Assembly: GCF_000768065.1 (NCBI RefSeq)
Contig: NZ_JRKM01000001.1
Location: 2,232,001-2,296,000 of the forward strand
Length of the DNA stretch: 64,000 nt
Source: Aquabacterium sp. NJ1
Lineage (GTDB): Bacteria; Pseudomonadota; Gammaproteobacteria; Burkholderiales; Burkholderiaceae_C
Direction: 5' to 3'
Part shown: piece after piece, positions 52,368-62,045 of the stretch
How the letters are laid out: each line of letters starts with the position of its first letter
Numbering within the stretch: position 1 is the stretch's first letter
Program-made: the position numbers and the translations under genes
Notes under the pieces: generated by a model
What the model saw: the letters and a program-made list of their open reading frames with translations, nothing else
Told to the model about the DNA's origin: nothing
Databases searched by the model: none

Positions 52368-53171
52368 ATGACACCGACCTTGACCGACAAGGAGTTCAAG
52401 AGCTTCAGCCAGATGATGTTCGACATGGCGGGCATCAACCTCACCGAGGCCAAGAAGCCGCTGGTGAGCGGGCGCCTGGCCAAGCGCCTGGCGCAGCACG
52501 CGCTGGACAGTTATGGCGATTACTTCAAGCTGATCCAGGCCGACAAGGGCGAACGCCAGATGGCCCTGGACTTGTTGACCACCAACGAGACCTACTTCTT
52601 TCGCGAGCCCAAGCACTTCGAGTTCCTGGCGCACACCGTGGCCCCGGCCATGCGCACACAGTCGCCCCTGCGGGTCTGGTGCGGCGCCAGCTCGACCGGT
52701 GAAGAGCCCTACACCATCGCCATGACGCTGGCCGAGTCACTGGGCCACATGCGTTTCGACATCCTGGCCTCCGACATCAGCTCGCGTGTACTGCAAACGG
52801 CGCAACAGGCGCTCTACCCGATGGAGGATGCCGAGAACATCCCGCGTGCCCTGCGTGCCAAGTACTGCCTCAAGGGCGTGGGCAGCCAGCAAGGCCGCTT
52901 CATGATAGACAAGCCCATTCGCGAACGGGTGCGCTTCGAGTCCATCAACCTGTGCGCGCCGCTGCCGGATCTGGGCAGCTTCGACATCATCTTCCTGCGC
53001 AACGTGATGATCTACTTCACGATGGAAACCAAGCGCCAGGTGGTGGCCCGCCTGCTGCCGCTGTTGCGCCCGGGCGGCTACTTCTTCATCAGCCATTCGG
53101 AGAGCCTGCATGGCGTCACCGACCAGCTGCAACTGGTCAAGCCCTCGATCTACTTCAAGCGCCAGGAGTGA
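52368..53171 (+). CDS. cheR: Chemotaxis methyltransferase CheR
   Basis: A 267-residue CheR, which adds methyl groups from S-adenosylmethionine to glutamates of receptors for adaptation. Start region helices (FKSFSQMMFDMAGINLTEAK), SAM site RVWCGASSTGEEPYTIAM (~102-119), DILASDISSRVL and FDIIFLRNVMIYF. The beta-subdomain at ~174-200 (KGVGSQQGRFMIDKPIR) has the G-x-G-x3-G shape and the length of tethering-competent CheR such as that of E. coli. This agrees with the aromatic tails on three receptors of the operon. The ATG at 52368 follows the cheW stop by 7 bases. Confidence 0.96.
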   Translation: MTPTLTDKEFKSFSQMMFDMAGINLTEAKKPLVSGRLAKRLAQHALDSYGDYFKLIQADKGERQMALDLLTTNETYFFREPKHFEFLAHTVAPAMRTQSPLRVWCGASSTGEEPYTIAMTLAESLGHMRFDILASDISSRVLQTAQQALYPMEDAENIPRALRAKYCLKGVGSQQGRFMIDKPIRERVRFESINLCAPLPDLGSFDIIFLRNVMIYFTMETKRQVVARLLPLLRPGGYFFISHSESLHGVTDQLQLVKPSIYFKRQE

Positions 53172-53223
53172 GCCTGCTCATCACATGACGCGCACGGCGC
53201 GAACAAATCACTCAAGAAGCCTG

Positions 53224-53260
53224 ACGGGCTGCCGTCCATCGGCGGCCCGTTTCTGCTTTT
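53224..53260 (+). terminator. Rho-independent terminator after cheR
   Basis: ACGGGCTGCCG, TCCAT loop, CGGCGGCCCGT (11-bp stem with one T-G wobble), then TTCTGCTTTT. It is 52 bases downstream of the cheR stop. The remaining ~150 bases to the next receptor must then hold its own promoter, though no strong match was found. Confidence 0.85.
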
Positions 53261-53408
53261 AAAGCCCTGTTTGCGACGTGGATGTGCATTAGTCGTCAAG
53301 GGGCGCTTGTGCCACATCAAGCCGCCCCATTTTTGTGCCGAAGACCTTCACACGCCTACCCGTATGGGTTTCCCTCACGCACAAGAAGTCCCTGGAAGGA
53401 AAGTCGAC

Positions 53409-55055
53409 ATGAAGTCTTTGACCGTTGCCCAGAAGTTCATCCTGCTTGTTCTGTCCGCCGTGATCGGCATTGCCGTGCTGGCGGGTGTCGCCAGGGTCCA
53501 GATGAACAAGGTGTATGACGGCGCCAACTATGCCAACGTCAATGTGGTGCCCAGCCTGCTCTTGATTGCAGAGGCCTCGGACGCGTCCGCCAACATCCGC
53601 GTGCGCACGTGGCGCCGCATTGCCGATAGCGACCCGGCGCACAACGTCGAGAACGACAAGGTGGTCGCGGCCAGCCTGGCCAAGGTCGAAGACACCTTGA
53701 AAAAGTACGAAGCGCTCCTGGCCGACGACAAGGACAAGGCTTTGCTGGCTGCTGATCGCGCAGCGGTGGCTGACTTCATGACCGTTCGCGCGACGGCCGT
53801 CAAGCTGGACGATGAAGGCAAGAATGCCGCTGCCGTGGAACACCTGAACGCCAACCAGGCCGCCATTGCCAAGATGATCGCCGTCTTCGACGAGCACCGG
53901 CAGTACAACAAGGAAATCGGTACGCGGGCAGCCGATGAGGCCGCCGCCACCCAGCAAGCGGCCAACACCATCTCGCTGGCCGTCTCGGCCGCCACCCTGG
54001 CCGTCATCACCCTGATCGGCTGGACCATCGCCCGCAGCCTGATCAAGCAACTCGGTGGTGAACCCGCTTATGCCGCCGATGTGGTGAGCCGCGTGGCGCA
54101 GGGCGACCTGACCGTGAAGGTCGAGGTCAAGCCCGGCGACAGCACCAGCATGCTGGCGGCCATCAAGGGCATGACCGAGCGCCTGTCGCAGATCATTGGC
54201 GATGTGCGCAGCTCGTCCAACGCGCTGTCGGCCGCGGCCGAGCAGGTGTCGGCCACCGCGCAGAGCATCAGCCAGGGCGCCGCCGAGCAGGCCTCCAGCG
54301 TGGAAGAAACCTCCGCCACGATCGAACAGGCCGCCAGCTCGGTTCAACAGAACGCCGAGAACGCCCAGGTGACCGAAGGCCTGTCCAGCAAGGCCGCCAA
54401 GGAAGCCGTGGAAGGTGGCCAGGCTGTCAAGGACACCGTGGTGGCCATGAAGACGATTGCCGACAAGATCAGCATCGTCGACGACATCGCCTACCAGACC
54501 AACCTGCTGGCGCTCAATGCCGCCATCGAAGCCGCCCGTGCGGGCGAGCACGGCAAGGGCTTTGCCGTCGTGGCCGACGAGGTGCGCAAGCTGGCCGAAC
54601 GCAGCCAGGAGGCCGCACAAGAGATCGGCGAGGTGGCCAAGTCCAGCGTGTCGCTGGCCGAACGCGCCGGGCAGCTGCTGGACACCATCGTGCCCTCGAT
54701 CGCCAAGACCTCGGACCTGGTGCAGGAAATCGCCTCGGCGTCCAATGAGCAGGCCACCGGCATCAACCAGATCAACACGGCCGTGACCCAGTTGTCACAA
54801 CTTACACAAGAAAACTCCAGCTCCTCTGAAGAACTGGCCGCAACAGCCGAAGAAATGAGCGGGCAGGCCGAGCAATTGCAGGAACTGATGAACTTCTTCA
54901 CCACCGAAACCCTCCAGCGACCTGCCGCGGCTGTCGCGACACAGGCGTTCGCGCGCATGGCCCGGCCTGCCGCGGGCCGGCAGGTGCCAGGCAAGCGCAA
55001 ACATGACCCGGCCCCCGTCGTGAACGCCCAAGAGTTCGTCAAGTTCGAGGACTGA
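53409..55055 (+). CDS. Methyl-accepting chemotaxis protein with xFxxF tail
   Basis: A 548-residue receptor with TM1 (~8-29, [18 protein letters not shown]), a four-helix sensor (~30-187), TM2 (~190-212), HAMP ([20 protein letters not shown]) and a signalling hairpin of the same class as the other operon receptors ([34 protein letters not shown]). Its linker is basic ([14 protein letters not shown]) and the tail is [10 protein letters not shown]. It is a paralogue of the receptor at 48297 in the N-terminal part and of 50122 in the C-terminal part. The ATG at 53409 was chosen because it matches that paralogue's start; the longer frame has no such support. A CheW gene follows 4 bases after its stop. 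Confidence 0.95.
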   Translation: MKSLTVAQKFILLVLSAVIGIAVLAGVARVQMNKVYDGANYANVNVVPSLLLIAEASDASANIRVRTWRRIADSDPAHNVENDKVVAASLAKVEDTLKKYEALLADDKDKALLAADRAAVADFMTVRATAVKLDDEGKNAAAVEHLNANQAAIAKMIAVFDEHRQYNKEIGTRAADEAAATQQAANTISLAVSAATLAVITLIGWTIARSLIKQLGGEPAYAADVVSRVAQGDLTVKVEVKPGDSTSMLAAIKGMTERLSQIIGDVRSSSNALSAAAEQVSATAQSISQGAAEQASSVEETSATIEQAASSVQQNAENAQVTEGLSSKAAKEAVEGGQAVKDTVVAMKTIADKISIVDDIAYQTNLLALNAAIEAARAGEHGKGFAVVADEVRKLAERSQEAAQEIGEVAKSSVSLAERAGQLLDTIVPSIAKTSDLVQEIASASNEQATGINQINTAVTQLSQLTQENSSSSEELAATAEEMSGQAEQLQELMNFFTTETLQRPAAAVATQAFARMARPAAGRQVPGKRKHDPAPVVNAQEFVKFED

Positions 55056-55059
55056 GGCC

Positions 55060-55623
55060 ATGAGCACTGCCACCCTTTCTCCGGTCGCCACCCCCCACAG
55101 CACGCCAGCCACCGGCGCGAAGTCGGGCATGGTCAGCCAGTACCTGATCTTTGGTCTCGGCAACGAGCAATTTGCCGTGGGCACCCTGCGCGTGCGCGAG
55201 ATCATCGAATACGGCAACCTCACCGCCGTGCCGATGATGCCGGCCTTCATCCGCGGCGTGATCAACCTGCGTGGCGCCGTCGTGCCCGTGATCGACCTCA
55301 ACGCCCGCTTTGGCCGCGCGCGCACCGAAACGTCCCGGCGCACCTGCATCGTGATACTGGAAGTGCAGGTCGAGGACCAAACCCAGGTGCTGGGCATCAT
55401 CGTGGACGCGGTCAGCGCGGTGCGCCAGATCGACGCGGCCCACATCGAACCCACCCCCAGCTTTGGCACGCGCATCCGGGCGGATTTCATCAGCGGCATG
55501 GCCAAGGTCAACAACGGCTTCGTGATCCTGCTGGAGCTGGGCAAAGTCCTGTCTGTTGACGAGATCTCGGCGCTCCACGGCATGTCACCATCCGAAAAAG
55601 ACTCCCCTGCAGACGGACCATGA
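55060..55623 (+). CDS. cheW: CheW coupling protein, copy 2
   Basis: A 187-residue CheW with the same core as the copy at 51830 ([51 protein letters not shown]), differing mainly at the first ~25 residues and the last ~15. It sits 4 bases after its MCP, as the first copy does, and overlaps cheB by four bases (ATGA). Two near-identical CheWs, each linked to its own receptor, suggest a segmental duplication of an MCP-CheW unit. Confidence 0.96.
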   Translation: MSTATLSPVATPHSTPATGAKSGMVSQYLIFGLGNEQFAVGTLRVREIIEYGNLTAVPMMPAFIRGVINLRGAVVPVIDLNARFGRARTETSRRTCIVILEVQVEDQTQVLGIIVDAVSAVRQIDAAHIEPTPSFGTRIRADFISGMAKVNNGFVILLELGKVLSVDEISALHGMSPSEKDSPADGP

Positions 55624-56696
55624 ACAAACCCATCCGTGTCCTGATCGTTGATGACTCGGCCGTTGTGCGGCAGGTGTTGACGCAACGCCTGGCCGCCGAC
55701 CGTGCCATCGAGGTCATGGGCACGGCGGCCGACCCGGTCTTTGCCATGGACAAGATGGCCAAGGAGTGGCCGGACGTGATCGTGCTGGATGTGGAGATGC
55801 CGCGCATGGACGGGCTGACCTTCCTGCGCAAGATCATGGCCGAGCGCCCCACGCCGGTGGTGATCTGCTCGACGCTGACCACCAAAGGCGCCGAGACCAC
55901 CATGCAGGCCATGGGCGCCGGTGCCGTGAGCATCGTGGCCAAGCCCAAGGCCAACCTCAAGCAGTACCTGCTGGAAGAGTCCGACGACCTGGTGGCCGTG
56001 GTCAAGGCCGCGGCGCAGGCGCGCGTGCGGCGCATGGCCGGTGGCCCCAAGCTGGCGCCCGCACCCGCCAAGTTATCGGCCGATGCCATCCTGCCTTCGG
56101 CCACGGGCAGCCAGCGCGCGATGAGCGAAACCACCGACCGAGTGGTGGCCCTGGGCACCTCCACCGGCGGCACACAGGCCCTGGAGGCCGTGCTCAGCGC
56201 CCTGCCGGTGGACAGCCCCGGCCTGGTCATCGTGCAGCACATGCCCGAGGCCTTCACCGCGGCCTTTGCGCAGCGCCTCAACACGGTGTGCGACATCGAA
56301 GTGCGCGAAGCCGTGCACGGCGACCGCGTGCACACCGGCCTGGCCCTGATCGCCCCTGGTGGGCGCCACCTGGTGCTGGAGCGCAATGGCGCACAGTACC
56401 GTGTGGCCGTGGTCGATGGCCCGCCTGTGAGCCGCCACCGCCCCTCGGTGGACGTGCTGTTTCGCTCCGTGGCGCGCGCCGCTGGCCGCAATGCCCTGGG
56501 CGTGATCATGACCGGCATGGGCGATGACGGCGCCCGCGGCCTCAAGGAAATGCGCGAGGCCGGTGCCCGCACCCTGGGCCAGGACGAAGAAAGCTGCGTG
56601 GTCTACGGCATGCCCAAGGAAGCCATGAAGCTCGGTGGGGTGGAGCGCGAACTGCCGCTGCACGCCATCCCGGCCGCCATCGTCAACGGCCGCTGA
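55620..56696 (+). CDS. cheB: Protein-glutamate methylesterase CheB
   Basis: A 358-residue CheB. The N-terminal receiver has Asp57 ([13 protein letters not shown]) and controls the C-terminal esterase, which removes methyl groups (and deamidates Gln) from receptors. Catalytic triad: Ser181 ([12 protein letters not shown]), His207 ([11 protein letters not shown]) and Asp303 ([11 protein letters not shown]); the spacing Ser-His-Asp equals that of E. coli CheB. The linker ~130-170 is longer and Ala/Pro-rich. CheD, which usually cooperates in adaptation in clusters of this type, is absent. The start is coupled to the cheW stop. Confidence 0.97.
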   Translation: MNKPIRVLIVDDSAVVRQVLTQRLAADRAIEVMGTAADPVFAMDKMAKEWPDVIVLDVEMPRMDGLTFLRKIMAERPTPVVICSTLTTKGAETTMQAMGAGAVSIVAKPKANLKQYLLEESDDLVAVVKAAAQARVRRMAGGPKLAPAPAKLSADAILPSATGSQRAMSETTDRVVALGTSTGGTQALEAVLSALPVDSPGLVIVQHMPEAFTAAFAQRLNTVCDIEVREAVHGDRVHTGLALIAPGGRHLVLERNGAQYRVAVVDGPPVSRHRPSVDVLFRSVARAAGRNALGVIMTGMGDDGARGLKEMREAGARTLGQDEESCVVYGMPKEAMKLGGVERELPLHAIPAAIVNGR

Positions 56697-56735
56697 CCCC
56701 TCTCCTCTATCCCTCTCTTTGTCGAAAGCTGCCCC

Positions 56736-58238
56736 GTGCGCAAGAACCTGCCCGTGACCGATGTGGAGCGCCATCTGGAAGATGGGCAATACATCGTCTC
56801 CAAGACGGACCTCAAAGGCCGCATCACCTACATCAACCGCCCCTTCATGGAGATCAGCGGCTTTGATGAGAACGACCTGCTGGGCAAGGCCCACAACGTC
56901 ATCCGCCACCCGGACATGCCCCCCGAGGCCTTTGCCGACCTGTGGCAGACGCTGCAGCGCGGCAAGCCCTGGCGCGGCATGGTCAAGAACCGTTGCAAGA
57001 ACGGCGACTTCTACTGGGTCGAAGCCAATGCCAACCCGATCTGGGAGGGCGATGAGATCGTGGGCTACATGTCCTTGCGCACCAAGGCTTCACGCGCGCA
57101 GGTGGAAGAGGCGGAACAGGTGTACCGCGAAATGCGTGAAGGACGCGCCAAGGGCCTGACCATCAAGGAAGGCAGCGTGGTTCGTGCGGGCCTGCCGGGC
57201 TGGCTGATCCGCCTGGGCCAGCCGAGCCTGCAGGCGCGCATCTTCGCCCTGTTCGGCCTGCTGGCGCTGTGCCTGCTGGGCCTCTACACCAGGACGACGG
57301 CCGTGCCTCAACCAGCATGGCTGGGCGCCGGACTGGCTGCCACGCTGTACCTGGGCTACCTGGTGCGCTCGGCCATCTTCCGCCCGCTGGAGCAAGCCGT
57401 GCGCGTCTGCCAGGTGGTCGCTGCCGGTGATGTGCGCCTGCAGCGCATCGACAACTGGCACACGGAAACGGGCCGCCTGCTGCACGCGGTGCACACCATG
57501 ACGGGCAACGTGGCCAGCATCGTGGCCGATGTGCACCAGGCCTCGGCCTCACTGTCGCTGGCCGCGTCCGACGTGGCCCGCACGGCCCAGAGCCTCAGCA
57601 CGGCCACGGCCGAGCAGACACAAGGCGTGGCCGCCACCAGCAGCTCGATCGAGCAGATCCGTGCGGCCATCGAGCAGAACGCCGCCAACGCGCAGCAGAC
57701 CGACAGCGTGGCCGCGCAATCATCGGCCGATGCCGCCCAAGGCGGTGAAGCCGTCAAGGACACGGTGAACGCGATGAAGCGCATCGCCGACTCGATCAGC
57801 ATCATCGACGACATCGCCTACCGCACCAACCTGCTGGCGCTCAACGCCGCATTGGAAGCCGCCCGCGCCGGCGAGCACGGCAAGGGCTTTGGCGTGGTGG
57901 CCGACGAGGTGCGCAAGCTGGCCGAACGCGCACAGGAAGCGGCCATGGAGATCAGCCAGGTGGCCGACAGCAGCGTGAACCTGGCCGAGCACGCCGGCAA
58001 GCTGCTGGGCGACATCGTGCCGGCCATCCAGCAGACCTCCACCCTGGTTCAAGCGATCGCGACCAGCTCGGCCGAGCAATCGCAAGGCGTGACGCAGCTC
58101 AACACCGTCATCGTGCGGCTGCACGAGATCGCCGGGCAGAACAACGCGACGTCGCAGAAGCTGGCCAGCACCGCCGACACCATGAACGCCCAGTCCGCCC
58201 AGCTGGGGAACCTGCTGGGTTTCTTCAAGGCGGCCTGA
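56736..58238 (+). CDS. aer: Aer-like receptor: PAS plus MCP signalling domain
   Basis: A 500-residue energy/redox receptor. A cytoplasmic PAS domain (~10-125, [50 protein letters not shown]) of the FAD-binding Aer type is followed by a short hydrophobic hairpin (~165-215, [17 protein letters not shown] and [12 protein letters not shown]), a HAMP-like segment and the signalling hairpin ([34 protein letters not shown]). It ends [11 protein letters not shown] with no tether tail. The start is GTG, 39 bases after cheB, with a poor ribosome site. It is the last gene of the operon; its stop is 2 bases from the convergent metH stop. Confidence 0.92.
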   Translation: MRKNLPVTDVERHLEDGQYIVSKTDLKGRITYINRPFMEISGFDENDLLGKAHNVIRHPDMPPEAFADLWQTLQRGKPWRGMVKNRCKNGDFYWVEANANPIWEGDEIVGYMSLRTKASRAQVEEAEQVYREMREGRAKGLTIKEGSVVRAGLPGWLIRLGQPSLQARIFALFGLLALCLLGLYTRTTAVPQPAWLGAGLAATLYLGYLVRSAIFRPLEQAVRVCQVVAAGDVRLQRIDNWHTETGRLLHAVHTMTGNVASIVADVHQASASLSLAASDVARTAQSLSTATAEQTQGVAATSSSIEQIRAAIEQNAANAQQTDSVAAQSSADAAQGGEAVKDTVNAMKRIADSISIIDDIAYRTNLLALNAALEAARAGEHGKGFGVVADEVRKLAERAQEAAMEISQVADSSVNLAEHAGKLLGDIVPAIQQTSTLVQAIATSSAEQSQGVTQLNTVIVRLHEIAGQNNATSQKLASTADTMNAQSAQLGNLLGFFKAA

Positions 58239-58240
58239 GT

Positions 58241-59326
58241 TCAGGCTGCCTGCAAGCCGCTCAAGAAGCCCGTGTTGCCTTCATGCAGGCAACGTGGCTT
58301 GTACGCGCTCACGCGCTTGGCGATCGCCGCGATGTGGTCGGGCGTGGTGCCACAGCAGCCCCCTGCGATGTTGAGGAAGCCCGACTTGGCAAACTCCTCG
58401 ACCAGGCCGCCGGTGATCTCGGGCGTTTCATCAAAGCCCGTGTCGCTCATCGGGTTGGGCAGGCCGGCGTTGGGGTAGCAGCTGATGAAGGTGTCGCCCG
58501 CGATCTTGGCGAGTTCCTCGATGTAGGGGCGCATCAGCGTGGCACCCAGGGCGCAGTTCAGGCCGATGGCCAGCGGGTGGGCGTGGCGCACCGAGTGCCA
58601 GAAGGCGCTCACCGTCTGGCCCGAGAGGATGCGGCCGGAGGCGTCCGTCACCGTGCCGGAGATGATGATGGGCAGGCGCTCACCGGTGTCTTCGAACAGC
58701 TGGTCCACCGCGAAGATGGCGGCCTTGGCGTTGAGCGTGTCGAAGATGGTCTCGATCAGGATGACGTCGCAGCCGCCTTCCAGCAAGGCCTTGGCCTGCT
58801 CGTAGTAGGCCTGGCGCAGGGTGTCGAAATCGACGTTGCGGGCACCGGGGTCGTTCACGTCCGGGCTGATGCTGGCCGTCTTGGGGGTCGGGCCAATGGC
58901 GCCGGCCACGAAGCGGGGCTTGTCGGGCGTGCTGTACTTGTCGCAGGCGGCGCGGGCCAGTTTGGCGGCGGCCACGTTCATCTCGTAGGCCAGCTCGGGC
59001 AGGTCGTAGTCTTCCTGGGCCACGGTGGTGGCGCCAAAGGTATTGGTCTCGATCAGGTCGGCCCCGGCCTTGAGGTAGTTCTCGTGGATCTCGCTGATCA
59101 CCTCGGGCTTGGTCAGCTGCAGCAGTTCGTTGTTGCCCTTGAGGTCCTTGCCGTGCTCGGCAAAGCGCGTGCCCCGGTAATCGGCCTCGCCCAGCTTGTA
59201 GCGCTGGATCATGGTGCCCATGGCGCCGTCCAGCACCACGATGCGCTGGCGCATGATCTCTGGCAGCTGGGCTGCGCGGGTGTAGGGGCGGCGGGCGACG
59301 GGCGCGAGGGTGGCGGGGGTGTTCAT
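58241..59326 (-). CDS. metH: Methionine synthase, homocysteine-binding half
   Basis: A 361-residue protein equal to the first module of cobalamin-dependent methionine synthase. This module binds homocysteine through zinc and receives the methyl group. Start [23 protein letters not shown] region and zinc cysteines in GLNCALGAT and GGCCGTTPD are clear. The folate, cobalamin and reactivation modules are absent: the chain stops at residue 361 with a tidy end. Burkholderiales commonly carry MetH as two genes, so this is a split gene rather than a truncation; the second half is not next to it in the window, but could lie elsewhere. Upstream is a divergent potassium-channel gene. Confidence 0.93.
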   Translation of the reverse strand: MNTPATLAPVARRPYTRAAQLPEIMRQRIVVLDGAMGTMIQRYKLGEADYRGTRFAEHGKDLKGNNELLQLTKPEVISEIHENYLKAGADLIETNTFGATTVAQEDYDLPELAYEMNVAAAKLARAACDKYSTPDKPRFVAGAIGPTPKTASISPDVNDPGARNVDFDTLRQAYYEQAKALLEGGCDVILIETIFDTLNAKAAIFAVDQLFEDTGERLPIIISGTVTDASGRILSGQTVSAFWHSVRHAHPLAIGLNCALGATLMRPYIEELAKIAGDTFISCYPNAGLPNPMSDTGFDETPEITGGLVEEFAKSGFLNIAGGCCGTTPDHIAAIAKRVSAYKPRCLHEGNTGFLSGLQAA

Positions 59327-59391
59327 CCCGCCATTTTAAGGACTTGCCGGGATCATGTCTGGATCCTGCCGACCTGACGTATAACCACCCC

Positions 59392-60255
59392 ATGAACAAG
59401 GACCACCTGGACAAGCCCTTGCGTGGCTGGCGCCTGCGCCTGTACACCATCATCTTCGAGGCCGATACCCGCGAAGGGCGGGCCTTTGACAAGACCCTGA
59501 TCGCCCTGATCCTGCTGAGCGTGGGCGTGGTCACGCTCGACAGCGTGGCCCGCATCCAGGCGCGCTGGGGCCTGGCCTTCGACGTGCTGGAGTGGGTCTT
59601 CACCGGCCTGTTCACGCTGGAGTACCTGCTGCGCCTGCTGTGCGTGCGCCGCCCGCTGGCCTACGCCCTGAGCTTCTTCGGGCTGATCGACCTGCTGTCC
59701 ATCCTGCCCACCTACTTCGCGCTGTTGATGCCCGAAGCCAGCGCCCTCATGGACGTGCGCATCCTGCGCCTGCTGCGCATCTTCCGGGTGCTCAAGCTGG
59801 GCAGCTATGTCGCCGAGTACACGGCCCTGGCCGTGGCGCTGCGGGCCAGCCGCCGCAAGATCATGGTCTTTCTGACCTTCGTGATGATGGTGGTGCTCAT
59901 CATGGGCACGGTGATGTACGTGGTCGAGGGCTCGGCCAATGGCTTCACCAGCATCCCCACGGCCATGTACTGGGCTGTGACCACCATGACCACGGTGGGC
60001 TTTGGCGACATCACCCCCAGGACGGACTTCGGGCGCTTGATATCGGCCTTGATGATGCTGCTGGGCTGGAGCGTGCTGGCCGTGCCCACCGGCATCGTGA
60101 CGGCCGAGATGGCGGCGCAGCGCGAGCATGGCGGGGCGCGCCCCACCACCCGCACCTGCCCGCACTGCCTGACCGAAGGCCACACCGCCGAGGCCCAGTT
60201 CTGCTGGCACTGCGGCGCCGCCCTGCCCCCTTATCAACAAGACCAGGACCTCTGA
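59392..60255 (+). CDS. Voltage-sensor-type potassium channel with C-terminal zinc ribbon
   Basis: A 287-residue six-helix channel. Helix S4 has regularly spaced arginines (RILRLLRIFRVLKL, ~123-136), and the pore loop has the K+ selectivity filter TTVGFGD (200-206), followed by S6. The end (~253-277) is a small ribbon with Cys256, Cys259, Cys271 and Cys274 (CPHC, CWHC), an unusual addition to bacterial Kv-like channels that suggests metal or redox modulation. It opens an operon, 4 bases before the first antiporter. The ATG at 59392 begins MNKDHLDKPLRGWRL. Confidence 0.93.
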   Translation: MNKDHLDKPLRGWRLRLYTIIFEADTREGRAFDKTLIALILLSVGVVTLDSVARIQARWGLAFDVLEWVFTGLFTLEYLLRLLCVRRPLAYALSFFGLIDLLSILPTYFALLMPEASALMDVRILRLLRIFRVLKLGSYVAEYTALAVALRASRRKIMVFLTFVMMVVLIMGTVMYVVEGSANGFTSIPTAMYWAVTTMTTVGFGDITPRTDFGRLISALMMLLGWSVLAVPTGIVTAEMAAQREHGGARPTTRTCPHCLTEGHTAEAQFCWHCGAALPPYQQDQDL

Positions 60256-60259
60256 GCCC

Positions 60260-62008
60260 ATGCCCCATGACGTCAGCCTGATCTCGACCATCGCCACCGG
60301 CTTCGGCCTGGCCCTGGTGATGGGCCTCATCGCCACGCGCCTGCGCATGCCGCCGCTGGTGGGCTACCTGATGGCCGGCGTGGTGATCGGGCCGACCACA
60401 CCGGGCTTCGTGGCCGATGTGCACCTGGCCGCGCAACTGGCCGAGATCGGCGTGATGCTGCTGATGTTCGGCGTGGGCCTGCACTTCTCGGTGGCCGACC
60501 TGCTGGCCGTGCGGCGCATCGCCATCCCCGGGGCGGTCGTGCAGATCCTGGTGGCCGTGGCCCTGGGCGCTGTCACGGCGCATGCCTGGGGCTGGGCCTG
60601 GGGCGGCGCGCTGGTGTTCGGCCTGTGCCTGTCGGTGGCCAGCACCGTGGTGCTGCTGCGGGCACTGGAGGCACGCGGCCTGATCGACTCGGTCAACGGT
60701 CGCATCGCGGTGGGCTGGCTGGTGGTGGAAGACCTGGTCATGGTGCTGGTGCTGGTGCTGCTGCCGGCCTTTGCCGCCATGATGCAACCGGGCTCGACTG
60801 CGGCCACAGCAACGGGCCAAGCCGCGGCCTCACCCCAGGCCCCGGCGCTTTGGCTGACCATTGCGATCACACTGGCCAAGGTCATGGGTTTTGTCGCCAC
60901 CATGCTGCTGGTGGGCCGCAAGGTCTTCCCCAAGGTGCTGTGGTGGGTGGCCAGCTCGGGCTCGCGCGAGCTGTTCACGCTGTGCGTGGTGGCCACCGCC
61001 GTGGGCGTGGCTTTTGGGGCGGCCAAGCTGTTCGATGTGTCCTTCGCGCTGGGTGCTTTTTTTGCCGGCATGATGATGCAGGCCTCGCCCTTCAGCCACC
61101 GCGCCGCCGACGAATCCCTGCCCTTGCGTGACGCCTTCGCCGTGCTGTTCTTCGTGTCCGTGGGCATGCTGTTCGACCCCTCCGTGCTGTGGCAGTCACC
61201 GGGCAAGCTGCTGCTGACGGTGACCATCATCCTGGTGGGCAAGACGCTGGCCGCCGTGGGCCTGGTGCTGCTGTTCCGTTACCCGCTCAACACCGCGCTC
61301 ACCGTGGGCGCCAGCCTGGCGCAGATCGGCGAGTTTTCTTTCATCCTGGCCGGCCTGGGCGTGTCGCTGGGCCTGCTGCAAAAGGAAGGGCAGGACCTGA
61401 TCCTGGCCGGCGCCCTGGTGTCGATCGCCGTCAACAGCGCGCTCTTCGGGGCGCTGGAGCCCGCGCTGAACTGGATCCGTGAACGCTCGGCCTTCGCGCG
61501 CCGGCTGGAAGCGCGCGACGACCCACTGGCGCAATTGCCCACCACGGTGGACCCGGCCCGCCTGACCGGCCAGGTGGTGCTGGTGGGCTACGGCAGCATC
61601 GGCCAGCAGATCGCCGAGCGCCTGCAAGCCGAGCAGGTGCACTTCGTCGTGGCCGAAGAAAACCGCGACACGGTGGACAAGCTGCGCCAGGCCCATGTGG
61701 CCGCCGTGACTGGCGACCTGCGCGACCCGGCCACCCTGATCCAGGCCCACATCGCGCGGGCGGCGGCCCTGATCATCACCACACCCGACAGCCTGCTGAT
61801 CCGGCAGCTGGTGGACATGAGCCGCCAGCTCAATGACACGGTGCGCATCCTGGTGCACGCGGCCAGCGAAGAAGAAGCGCGCCTGCTGCGCCAGGACCTC
61901 GCCATCGAGGCCTTCGTGCAGGAGCAGGAACTGGCGCACGGCATGAGCCGGCAGGTGCTGGCCGCGCTGCAACCGGCATCTGCCCCGCCCCCTGAACACA
62001 CCCCCTGA
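60260..62008 (+). CDS. CPA2 cation:proton antiporter, KefB/C-YbaL type
   Basis: A 582-residue protein with ~12 membrane segments (residues ~7-400; HFSVADLLAVRRI, WLVVEDLVMVLVLV, AFFAGMMMQASPFSHR) and a C-terminal TrkA-N/RCK domain with Rossmann motif VVLVGYGSIGQQIAERL. Such proteins exchange K+ or Na+ for protons, gated by nucleotide or redox binding to the RCK domain. GYLMAGVVIGPTTPG and the LAEIGVMLLMFGVGLHF motif are of the YbaL subgroup. It starts 4 bases after the channel gene. The stop codon lies in a 13-base tandem repeat. Confidence 0.93.
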   Translation: MPHDVSLISTIATGFGLALVMGLIATRLRMPPLVGYLMAGVVIGPTTPGFVADVHLAAQLAEIGVMLLMFGVGLHFSVADLLAVRRIAIPGAVVQILVAVALGAVTAHAWGWAWGGALVFGLCLSVASTVVLLRALEARGLIDSVNGRIAVGWLVVEDLVMVLVLVLLPAFAAMMQPGSTAATATGQAAASPQAPALWLTIAITLAKVMGFVATMLLVGRKVFPKVLWWVASSGSRELFTLCVVATAVGVAFGAAKLFDVSFALGAFFAGMMMQASPFSHRAADESLPLRDAFAVLFFVSVGMLFDPSVLWQSPGKLLLTVTIILVGKTLAAVGLVLLFRYPLNTALTVGASLAQIGEFSFILAGLGVSLGLLQKEGQDLILAGALVSIAVNSALFGALEPALNWIRERSAFARRLEARDDPLAQLPTTVDPARLTGQVVLVGYGSIGQQIAERLQAEQVHFVVAEENRDTVDKLRQAHVAAVTGDLRDPATLIQAHIARAAALIITTPDSLLIRQLVDMSRQLNDTVRILVHAASEEEARLLRQDLAIEAFVQEQELAHGMSRQVLAALQPASAPPPEHTP

Positions 62009-62034
62009 ACACACCCACTGAACACACGCACTGA
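61993..62034 (+). repeat. 13-base tandem repeat across the antiporter stop codon
   Basis: TGAACACACCCCC, TGAACACACCCAC, TGAACACACGCAC and a start of a fourth (TGATCC) at 61993, 62006, 62019 and 62032. The second TGA is the real stop. As 13 is not a multiple of three, the repeats give TGA in all three frames. Confidence 0.9.
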
Positions 62035-62045
62035 TCCCCCCCACG

